From a virus, in IMG/VR virus record IMGVR_UViG_3300009184_002579, positions 1 through 23,488 of that record: DNA of 23,488 nt. The stretch is one strand, 5' to 3'. Below are positions 15,241 through 22,643 of the stretch, in pieces (position 1 is the first letter of the stretch; each line of letters begins with the position of its first letter). Made by a program: the position numbers and the translations under genes. Under the pieces are notes generated by a model. That model saw nothing but the letters and a program-made list of their open reading frames with translations, made no database searches and was not told the DNA's origin.

Positions 15241-16098
15241 ATGGCACTAACAGTAGTTTTACCTTCGGGTCTCAGTAATACCGGCAATTTTTCAGTTGGT
15301 AGTTTGGTCGCCACGGGCAATCTTACCGGTAACTATATTCTGGGCAATGGCTCACTGTTGACCGGAGTTAGTACCACCAGTTCAAATATCAACAATGGCA
15401 CATCAAATGTCACAGTGGTAAGTTCCGGCGGCAATGTCACTGTGGGCATTGGTGGAACATCAAATGTGGCTGTGTTTGCTACCACAGGTGAATATGTTAC
15501 TGGCGTGATTTCAGCAAGTGGTAACATTACTGGCGGAAATTTGGTAACCGCAGGGTCAGGTGGAAACATCACTGGGGCTAATGTAGTTGCAGCAACTACA
15601 CTCAGTGCCACAGCAAATGTGGTTGCTAACAATGTGATAGCAACTACCATCGTCAGTGCAGTTAGCCACACAGGAACTATAGTAAGTATCACCGGTAACA
15701 TCACAGCAGCCGGCGGCACATTTGGAGCAGGCAACATTTCTACCACAGGTAATATCGCTGCTGGTTACTTTGTTGGCAACGGATCAGCACTTACCGGTAT
15801 CGCATCTGGGGGCAGTTCAAATATCAGCAATGGCACATCAAATGTCACGGTGGTAAGTTCGGGTGGCAATGTCACTGTGGGAATTGGCGGAACATCAAAT
15901 GTAGCTGTGTTTGCTACCGCAGGTGTATACGGGTCGTTATTTTATGCTACCAATGGATTTGCATTTAATCAGTACACAATAGGATCAAGTGTGGTATTTG
16001 GCACAGGATACAATGCCAGTACCGTTGGTCCAATAACGCAATCCCCAGGAACATCCGTTACACTATCCGCTGGATCAAAATGGATAGTACTCGGATGA
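15241..16098 (+). CDS. Tail fibre protein with NINNGTSN modules
   Basis: 285-aa fibre built from the same parts as the giant fibre: GNYILGNGSLLTG near residue 30, two NNGTSN modules (DNA 15381-15504 and 15817-15931), TGNITGGN-type repeats between them, and a C-terminal GTGYNASTVGP ending SAGSKWIVLG. It contains no collagen triplets. It looks like a miniature version of the giant fibre's C-terminal region and may form a tip or a short companion fibre. Start MALTVV is chosen at the only ATG in the gap after the late-promoter octamer. The stop overlaps the next late promoter. Confidence 0.85.
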   Translation: MALTVVLPSGLSNTGNFSVGSLVATGNLTGNYILGNGSLLTGVSTTSSNINNGTSNVTVVSSGGNVTVGIGGTSNVAVFATTGEYVTGVISASGNITGGNLVTAGSGGNITGANVVAATTLSATANVVANNVIATTIVSAVSHTGTIVSITGNITAAGGTFGAGNISTTGNIAAGYFVGNGSALTGIASGGSSNISNGTSNVTVVSSGGNVTVGIGGTSNVAVFATAGVYGSLFYATNGFAFNQYTIGSSVVFGTGYNASTVGPITQSPGTSVTLSAGSKWIVLG

Positions 16099-16105
16099 AT
16101 AAATA
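16098..16105 (+). promoter_or_regulatory. Late promoter octamer AATAAATA
   Basis: Exact NATAAATA match, sharing its first base with the stop codon of the upstream gene and lying 29 bases before the ATG at 16135. The predicted leader of about 24 bases carries AAGGA eight bases before that ATG, a normal late-gene layout. Confidence 0.55.
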
Positions 16106-16134
16106 ATTTATGAAATGTTACAAGGAATACAAAC

Positions 16135-16983
16135 ATGACCACTACGCTTAACGCAGCCAGTACAGGATTAGTTTCAACCGCTGATTCATCAACTGCGCTG
16201 GCTTTCCAAACAGCTGGAACTACAGCAATAACTATCGACTCAAGTCAACGAGTAGGTATTGGTAATACCTCCCCTAGCACAACTTTGGGAGTAACTGGTA
16301 CTGCATACGTATCTGGAAATATCACAGCATCTGGCGCTGTTTTTGGATCAGGAAATATCAGCACAACCGGCAATGTGCAAGCCGGGTATTTTGTTGGACA
16401 AATAGCAGCAACCTCTAGTAGTGTAACTGGTAACATTACCGCTGCTAATGTAATTATAAACGGTACAGCAGCATTGGGCAGCGGTGTATTGATCGTGTCT
16501 GGCAACATACAAACCAGTACTGCCAATGCCACAGCAAATATCGGCAATGCTTCTAACTATTTTAATAGACTATTTGCCCAATCAACCACAGCACTTTACG
16601 CTGACTTGGCAGAGATGTATACCACAGACGCAGACTATGCCCCGGGTACTGTGCTGATATTTGGTGGCAATCAAGAAGTCACAACAAGCACTGTTACTCA
16701 CGATACAAGAGTGGCCGGTGTGGTGTCTACCAATCCTGCACACATAATGAATTCTGGATTACAAGCAGAACGCACAGTGGAAGTAGCATTGGTAGGTCGT
16801 GTACCAGTGAGCGTGATTGGTAACATCATACCCGGCGATCGAGTGGTCACAAGCAATCGAGCAGGGGTAGCCGAAGCACTAGATATCACACGCTATCAAC
16901 CGGGTGTGATAATCGGTAAAGCCTTGCAGAGCCACTCAGGCGACGAAGTTGGTGTGATCGAAGTTGTTGTGGGCAGACTGTAA
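16135..16983 (+). CDS. Tail fibre protein with DLAEMY C-terminal domain
   Basis: 282-aa fibre. Residues 1-40 repeat the shared N-terminal segment (GLVSTADSSTALAFQTAGTT, then TIDSSQ). A VGIGNTSPSTTLGV stretch and TGNISTTGN-type repeats follow. From about residue 135 comes NIGNASNYFNRLF, then YADLAEMY (155-162) and RVAGVVSTNPA (192-202), and later a GRVPVSVIGNIIPGDRVVTS segment. This C-terminal domain is common in marine phage fibres. The DxAEMY plus GVVSxNPA pattern recalls the Peptidase_G2/intramolecular-chaperone domain of neck appendages, but here it ends the protein, so autoproteolysis is only a possibility. It has a good AAGGA ribosome site and its own late promoter. Confidence 0.8.
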   Translation: MTTTLNAASTGLVSTADSSTALAFQTAGTTAITIDSSQRVGIGNTSPSTTLGVTGTAYVSGNITASGAVFGSGNISTTGNVQAGYFVGQIAATSSSVTGNITAANVIINGTAALGSGVLIVSGNIQTSTANATANIGNASNYFNRLFAQSTTALYADLAEMYTTDADYAPGTVLIFGGNQEVTTSTVTHDTRVAGVVSTNPAHIMNSGLQAERTVEVALVGRVPVSVIGNIIPGDRVVTSNRAGVAEALDITRYQPGVIIGKALQSHSGDEVGVIEVVVGRL

Positions 16984-17013
16984 CCCTTTATAATCTGCAT
17001 CGCTGCTGGTTGG

Positions 17014-17021
17014 CATAAATG
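17014..17021 (+). promoter_or_regulatory. Late-promoter-like octamer CATAAATG
   Basis: One mismatch from NATAAATA, five bases before the ATG at 17027. If used, it would give an almost leaderless mRNA for the enzyme operon. No Shine-Dalgarno is visible. The short spacing also occurs at 15226 and at 1921 on the minus strand. Confidence 0.3.
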
Positions 17022-17026
17022 TTAGT

Positions 17027-19645
17027 ATGACATTAAGCCAACAAATCTATCAAAATGGTCTGACCAAACCCGTGATCGCAGCGGGTGGTACCATACATCC
17101 GTTAATAATCCCCGCAGAACTTACCAACGGAACTGGCTTGATGAATCCCAGTATCTTCATCGACGGTGATCGGATCCTGGTAAATCTGCGCCATGTGAAC
17201 TACACACTTTGGCACAGCGAAAACAAAAAGTTTGAACACAGATACGGTCCTTTACAGTATTTGCATCCGGAAAACGATCAACATCTCCGAACCTGGAACT
17301 ACTTGCTCACGATGAATCCGGATATGACCATAGCCACTACCCAGGCTATAGACACATCTACACATGATGTGGAACCAATTTGGACATTTGTAGGGCTGGA
17401 AGATGCTAGGATACAACGCTGGAACGACCGACTTTGGATTACCGGTGTGCGTAGAGATACCACCACAAACGGTCAAGGGCGTATGGAACTCAGTGAACTA
17501 GAGGTCACAGATACCGGTGTTCGAGAGATCCTGCGTCGACGCATTCCTGCACCCGGGGCCGACGATACCTACTGCGAAAAGAACTGGATGCCGGTGCTGG
17601 ATCAACCCTATACCTATGTGAAATGGGCAAACCCTACTGAAGTTGTAAAGTACGATCTTGAAACAGGTACCACAGTTACAACACATCTTGACCCAGCACA
17701 ACGCATACCCGGAGTTCCAGACTTCCGTGGCGGCAGCCAAGTGGTACCTTACGGCGACAACTACATAGCCTTGGTACACGAAGTAAATCTATTCAAGAGC
17801 GAAGCCGGCGAGAAAGATGCCACATACAAACACAGATTCTTGATGTGGGATCGTGATTGGAATATCCTGGCTTACACAGATGCATTCAGTCTTATGAAAG
17901 CAGACATTGAATTCTGTACCGGTGCTGCTTGGTACAAAAACGAACTGCTACTGACCTTTGGATTCCAAGACAATGCTGCATTCATACTAAAGATGCCACG
18001 AGCATGTGTGGATCAGTTCATGACCGAAGCCAATCGTATTCCTCGAGTTCCTACTATGACCACACCGGATGGTGTGGAACATGAGTTTGACTGGGGCGTG
18101 GCTGCTAACAACTCTTGGTTCCATGCCACTGTGAAAAAAGAAATCTTTGCCGACAACACATATCAACGGTTCTTTGAGATCCGGCCCGGCGATGTGGTCC
18201 TGGATATCGGTGCTAGTGCAGGACCATTTGTGTGGAGCATAGTTCCACAACGGCCCGGCAGAGTGATCTGCCTGGAACCACACAAAAAACTCTATCCTAC
18301 CTTGGTAAAAAATGTCAGTCACACTGGACTAGATGTCACGACCATAAACCGGGCACTGGGACATTCCGATGGATTGCACTATCTAGCAGGGCTTTACGAC
18401 GAAACAAAACAAGCACACAGTGACGGCACAGATGGCGTGATACTGGAAACTATCAAGTTCAGCACACTGATTGAACAGCAGAAACTCACTCACATAGACT
18501 TCCTCAAGATGGACTGCGAAGGCGGCGAATACGACTTCTTCACTGATGAAAATTATGATTGGATCATGAACAATGTGCGTAAGATAGCCATGGAGATACA
18601 CCTAGCCACTCCTGCACACAAGGCCAAATTCCGCCGATTCAGAGACACTTACCTGCGTGAATTCACAAACTTCCACATACTCAGCATTGACTATGTGGAC
18701 ATCAAGTGGGCATTGTTTGATGACTGGTTCATTGATCACTATGCCGCATGTATGCTGTACATTGATAACAGCGTGGCACCACGAGACAAGAAAAAATGGC
18801 AGCACTATCCTGCACCTACATTGGAGATAACAACTATCATTCCAGAAAAAGGCTGTGTGGTTGATTGTGTGTTCTGCCCACAACGCACACTAGAAGAAGT
18901 ATACAAGGGTAACAGGATCATGAGCCTGGATGATTACAAGAGCATGATTGACAAGGTACCCATAGATGTTCGTATCACTTTTGCTGGATTCACAGAACCA
19001 TGGATGAACAAATACTGTACAGAAATGGTGTTGTATGCACATGATCAAGGGCATCCTGTGAGCGTGTTTACCACAGGGGTTGGTGTGAGTACGGAAGATA
19101 TGGAAGCCATAGCACACATACCATTTGCCGGCAACCCTAACGGCGGCTTTGTGCTGCACTTGCCCGATGCAGAGATGTTGGCCCGCCATCCGATCACGCC
19201 GGGTTATATTAAAACCCTAGAATGGTTCCGAGACAATCACCATAGGATCAAGAACTTCTCCAAGATGAGCATGGGAGCCGAACTGCATCCCAGCATCCGA
19301 CACATATTTGATTCAGCACCCAGTTATGCCATGTGGAGCAGAGCCGGCAATCTGTTCCGTGAAGCAGTGGCCAAACCACAACTGATCACCTTGAGAGACC
19401 GTTGGAACGCGATCACACACGAAGGACCAAAGACCTGCGGATGTGTAGAAGGCTTGTATCACAATGTGCTCTTGCCCAATGGTGATGTAAGCCTGTGCTG
19501 TATGGATTATGGCCTGGATCATATCATTGGCAACTTGCATGAACAGACCTACGAGGATCTGATTCCTGAAGATCAGACCTGCTTCACGTTGTGCAACTCT
19601 TGTGAGAATGCTACAGATCCAAAAGTCATAACCTTTGTGAAATAA
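17027..19645 (+). CDS. GH130-like propeller + FkbM methyltransferase + radical SAM/SPASM fusion
   Basis: 872-aa three-part enzyme. Residues about 1-335 resemble the five-bladed beta-propeller of GH130-type mannoside phosphorylases and related glycosidases: NPS (40-42), GLEDARI (123-129), EKNW (184-187), RGGS (234-237) and IEFCTG (294-299). Residues about 350-590 are an FkbM-type SAM methyltransferase, with DVVLDIGASAG (389-399) and FLKMDCEGGEYDFF (492-505). Residues about 600-872 are a radical SAM domain with CVVDCVFC (Cys610, 614, 617). A SPASM-like end follows, with Cys804, 806, 824, 825 and a CFTLCNSC cluster (852, 856, 859) for extra iron-sulfur clusters. The fusion suggests several steps on one glycan or glycoprotein substrate, which is unknown. 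Only one base separates it from the next gene. Confidence 0.8.
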   Translation: MTLSQQIYQNGLTKPVIAAGGTIHPLIIPAELTNGTGLMNPSIFIDGDRILVNLRHVNYTLWHSENKKFEHRYGPLQYLHPENDQHLRTWNYLLTMNPDMTIATTQAIDTSTHDVEPIWTFVGLEDARIQRWNDRLWITGVRRDTTTNGQGRMELSELEVTDTGVREILRRRIPAPGADDTYCEKNWMPVLDQPYTYVKWANPTEVVKYDLETGTTVTTHLDPAQRIPGVPDFRGGSQVVPYGDNYIALVHEVNLFKSEAGEKDATYKHRFLMWDRDWNILAYTDAFSLMKADIEFCTGAAWYKNELLLTFGFQDNAAFILKMPRACVDQFMTEANRIPRVPTMTTPDGVEHEFDWGVAANNSWFHATVKKEIFADNTYQRFFEIRPGDVVLDIGASAGPFVWSIVPQRPGRVICLEPHKKLYPTLVKNVSHTGLDVTTINRALGHSDGLHYLAGLYDETKQAHSDGTDGVILETIKFSTLIEQQKLTHIDFLKMDCEGGEYDFFTDENYDWIMNNVRKIAMEIHLATPAHKAKFRRFRDTYLREFTNFHILSIDYVDIKWALFDDWFIDHYAACMLYIDNSVAPRDKKKWQHYPAPTLEITTIIPEKGCVVDCVFCPQRTLEEVYKGNRIMSLDDYKSMIDKVPIDVRITFAGFTEPWMNKYCTEMVLYAHDQGHPVSVFTTGVGVSTEDMEAIAHIPFAGNPNGGFVLHLPDAEMLARHPITPGYIKTLEWFRDNHHRIKNFSKMSMGAELHPSIRHIFDSAPSYAMWSRAGNLFREAVAKPQLITLRDRWNAITHEGPKTCGCVEGLYHNVLLPNGDVSLCCMDYGLDHIIGNLHEQTYEDLIPEDQTCFTLCNSCENATDPKVITFVK

Positions 19646-19646
19646 C

Positions 19647-20831
19647 ATGAAATATCTACATCCGTACATTGAAAACTCTGAAGATCCCACAATCAACTTC
19701 TTGCTAGGGCAGGAATATGAAAACATGGGCCAAACCGGTGCAGCAGTGAGTTTCTATCTACGCACAGCAGAGCGTAGCACCACTGACCAACAGCAATACG
19801 AAGCACTCATGCGATGCTGTATCTGTTTGGAAAAACAAAAAACTCGTGATGACACCGAAAAAGGTCTACTGCTCAAAGCCATCGCATTGCTCTCGGACCG
19901 TCCTGAAGCATATTTCTTGTTGAGCAGATTGCACGAGAAAAGAAGAGAATGGCAGGAAAGTTACACCGCAGCAGTGTTGGGTTTGACCTATGGTAACTTT
20001 GATCGCACACCCGTGATCACTGATCAGTATCCGGGATATTGTGGATTGATGTTCCAGAAAGGTGTGGCAAGTTGGCATGTGGGCCTTACTGAACAAAGCC
20101 GCCAGATCATGGTACATCTCAAAAACAACTTTAAAATGCATCAAATTTATATAGATGCTATCAATCACAACTTAAAGATCTGTGGCATGCCTAAGTCTCC
20201 GTTGGAGGAATCTAAGTCAGCACCTGCTGTGCATGTATCTCGAAAAAAATCTGACATAATCAACCCGCAACCCAGGCCAGGTGTATGGATTGTAGACAAC
20301 TTCTATCAAGACCCTGACGCTATCAGAAAGTTGGCACTAGAACAAGAATACGACCAAGGTGGCATTGGAAAGTATTACATAGGCAATCGCACCCGTCAGC
20401 AGTTTTTGTTTCCAGGATTGAAAGAAGAATTTGAATACATCATGAACCGTAAGATCGAGAAGTGGGAAGAATACGGAATGAATGGTAGATTCCAGGTATG
20501 CAAAGAAGGTGAGCCACTGGTTTATCATTGCGATCCACAAAGGTGGGCTGGTATGCTGTATCTCACACCCAACGCACCTTATCAAACAGGCACATCCACA
20601 CACGCACTCAAGGGCACAGATGTACGGCATCTCAGTCACCCTGATGTAAACAAATGTTTCAGACCGGGCAGTCAGAATCTAGATAGAACTATATTTGAGC
20701 CTGTGGACAACTTTGGCAATGTGTACAATCGCTTGGTGATCTTCAATGCTGGATACTTACACTCGGCCACGGATTATTTTGGATACAACAACGATAATTG
20801 CCGACTGTGGCAGATGTTCTTCTTTGACTAG
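19647..20831 (+). CDS. TPR protein with DUF6445-like 2OG-Fe(II) oxygenase domain
   Basis: 394-aa protein. Residues about 10-130 are helical TPR-like repeats (NFLLGQEYENMGQTGAAVSF, then AYFLLSRLHEKRREWQESY). Residues about 212-394 resemble DUF6445, a 2-oxoglutarate/Fe(II) oxygenase-like family. The probable metal-binding triad is His294 and Asp296 (in YHCD) with His372 (in GYLHSA). WAGMLYLTP and the final RLWQMFFF strand also fit. Such enzymes hydroxylate or otherwise oxidise substrates; here the target is unknown. The ATG lies one base after the stop of the 872-aa gene without its own strong ribosome site, so the two are probably co-translated and act together. The stop codon overlaps that of the convergent Nudix gene. 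Confidence 0.75.
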   Translation: MKYLHPYIENSEDPTINFLLGQEYENMGQTGAAVSFYLRTAERSTTDQQQYEALMRCCICLEKQKTRDDTEKGLLLKAIALLSDRPEAYFLLSRLHEKRREWQESYTAAVLGLTYGNFDRTPVITDQYPGYCGLMFQKGVASWHVGLTEQSRQIMVHLKNNFKMHQIYIDAINHNLKICGMPKSPLEESKSAPAVHVSRKKSDIINPQPRPGVWIVDNFYQDPDAIRKLALEQEYDQGGIGKYYIGNRTRQQFLFPGLKEEFEYIMNRKIEKWEEYGMNGRFQVCKEGEPLVYHCDPQRWAGMLYLTPNAPYQTGTSTHALKGTDVRHLSHPDVNKCFRPGSQNLDRTIFEPVDNFGNVYNRLVIFNAGYLHSATDYFGYNNDNCRLWQMFFFD

Positions 20832-21259
20832 GTGCAAGTGATTTCTAGACTTGATATCTTTTTCTGGATAGCATCTAGATTCACAGTGTTCCACAAGCCA
20901 GGATGTAGAGGCCTTGGTAGTCTTCCACTGTGTATCCAAGCATAGCCTACATGTTCGTGATTGAGTTCCGGGATAAACTCGTGATCCACTCTGCACCAGA
21001 AGGTATGATATTCAAATCCACCATCGGGTGATGTGAATTTTTCAATGGGTATCAATTTCTGATATTCGGGCATGCTGCCTAATTCTTCTGTACATTCGCG
21101 TTCCACAGCCGCTATCAGTGTTTCGTCAGGTTCTACTTTGCCGCCGGCTAACCCCCAGGTGTCTGGGTATTTTGAATCGTTGCGTAGTAGATAAAGATAG
21201 CAGCGGGTTCTTACACAATAGAACCAAACACCTACGGCTTTTACAATACCAGGTTCCAT
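20828..21259 (-). CDS. Nudix hydrolase
   Basis: 143-aa protein with a full Nudix box at residues 40-62: Gly40, Glu46 and the core REctEELG at 54-61, matching GX5EX7REUXEEXGU except that the last hydrophobic position is Ser62. Nudix enzymes hydrolyse nucleoside diphosphates linked to other groups, using Mg2+ bound by the REUXEE glutamates. Phage members clean up modified nucleotides, decap RNA or act on nucleotide sugars; the substrate cannot be told here. The start overlaps the last 19 bases of the gp15-like gene, and a GGAGG lies three bases before the ATG, so it is translated with the tail-completion operon. It is a typical compact single-domain member. Confidence 0.9.
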   Translation of the reverse strand: MEPGIVKAVGVWFYCVRTRCYLYLLRNDSKYPDTWGLAGGKVEPDETLIAAVERECTEELGSMPEYQKLIPIEKFTSPDGGFEYHTFWCRVDHEFIPELNHEHVGYAWIHSGRLPRPLHPGLWNTVNLDAIQKKISSLEITCT

Positions 21260-22641
21260 GAGCCTCCGGTGTACAGGCCATCAATGCTCTTGACCCATTT
21301 GGTTCCGTTCCAGAAGTATTGTATACCTGTGGTAAGATTGACCACATATTGTGGATCTGTGCTAGTGCTGTTGAAAGCAACAACCCAGCGTGTGCCGTTG
21401 TATTCAATGATGTCATTGGCATTGGCTATCAAAGGTTGTCCACCGGTGCCTTGCCAAGCAATGGGATTGTTTGAGTTATCAGCATCGCCGGTGCTTTCAT
21501 TCAGCAAGTATCTTTGTCCCACAGCAGCAGGACCTAGTCCATTTCCGGGTCCGGCTGTGAGTGGATTGATCACAGCATCTACTGGACTCAATGTGTTTTG
21601 TGGTGCTGTGTCTGGATCAATGTTGTAGATCAGCAATCGATCATCTGCAGGATTCACAGCGATAGTACCCACGATGCTGGAATCAGGATTCCACGGATTG
21701 TCCAAAGTGATGTAACTAATACCCGGACGTAACACACCATATGCGTTGATCACAGTGGGCCAAGTTATCTGTGGATTTTCCACTATAGGAAAGTCAAATG
21801 GTGCTAGGCTTATACGATCTGGGTTCACAGGCTGTGGAGGTTGCAATACCTGCAACTGCCCATCCAACAACAGAACTTGATAACTCCAAGGTGTTACCTT
21901 GACCCGTGTACCCAGTAACAAGTCATTGTTGCTTATAGCATTCACAGCATCACCCTGAGCATCAAATATGCTGGCGATAACTCTTTCCACCACACCCAGT
22001 TTCTTGATCTTGGCCGGCGATGAGATCCAGATAGGCATGCTAAATGTCATGGTCATGATGTCAATCGGGTCGCCGGTGCCTTGAGGAATAGATCTAGAAC
22101 TCCATCTCACATTATCGAGATTACATACAGTGAGACTAGTCCAATCGATATAGTTGTCTGTGGCCTGTATTTCCAATGCAGGGTTAAACAGCGTGGCGAT
22201 CTGTTCAAACAACTGCATCTTTTGATTGGTATTTGAAGTCCAAATATCCAAGTCAATGGTGAGTTTGTACGGCACAGGCATGAGACGTTCTACTTGGAAA
22301 GCATTGCCTTGTGTGGTTTCGTAAGTTTCTGTGCCCGGATCCCAGGTACGTTGTCTCACAAACATCTTGTTCACATGATATGGCTCTTGCATTCGTTCAC
22401 GATCATAAGCAAGTGCAGTGATGTGAAATGTCATCAATGGTGTGGCATTTAGACTGTTTGCTGAGTTTTGGTTCAGAATGGTCTGTGCTTGTCTACTAGC
22501 ATCTCCATAGCGTATAGGCACACGGATTAGATCACTTGTGCCTTGTTCGTTGCGCCCGTATTCAACTTCAAATAGACTGAACATGCGTGTGAATTGCAGC
22601 AGATAGCGACGTATTTGTTCGTCGTAAAAGAATAATTGCAT
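21241..22641 (-). CDS. gp15-like tail sheath terminator (tail completion) with long C-terminal extension
   Basis: 466-aa protein. Residues 1-230 follow T4 gp15: an initial FFYDEQIRRYLLQFTRMF, then LIRVPIRYGD, then MPVPYKLTIDLDIWTSN with FEQIATLFNP, and a final TMTFSMPIWISSPAKI. In T4 and relatives gp15 caps the sheath as a hexamer and joins tail to head. T4 gp15 is 272 aa, so about 190 extra residues follow. This extension includes a Pro-rich segment and two C-terminal WNG-like motifs (YNGTRWVV and WNGTKWVKS), which suggest small surface-exposed beta modules. It lies two bases after the stop of the upstream minus-strand gene and overlaps the Nudix gene, forming one operon. The gp15 call is by pattern recognition. 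Confidence 0.75.
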   Translation of the reverse strand: MQLFFYDEQIRRYLLQFTRMFSLFEVEYGRNEQGTSDLIRVPIRYGDASRQAQTILNQNSANSLNATPLMTFHITALAYDRERMQEPYHVNKMFVRQRTWDPGTETYETTQGNAFQVERLMPVPYKLTIDLDIWTSNTNQKMQLFEQIATLFNPALEIQATDNYIDWTSLTVCNLDNVRWSSRSIPQGTGDPIDIMTMTFSMPIWISSPAKIKKLGVVERVIASIFDAQGDAVNAISNNDLLLGTRVKVTPWSYQVLLLDGQLQVLQPPQPVNPDRISLAPFDFPIVENPQITWPTVINAYGVLRPGISYITLDNPWNPDSSIVGTIAVNPADDRLLIYNIDPDTAPQNTLSPVDAVINPLTAGPGNGLGPAAVGQRYLLNESTGDADNSNNPIAWQGTGGQPLIANANDIIEYNGTRWVVAFNSTSTDPQYVVNLTTGIQYFWNGTKWVKSIDGLYTGGSWNLVL

Positions 22642-22643
22642 AG

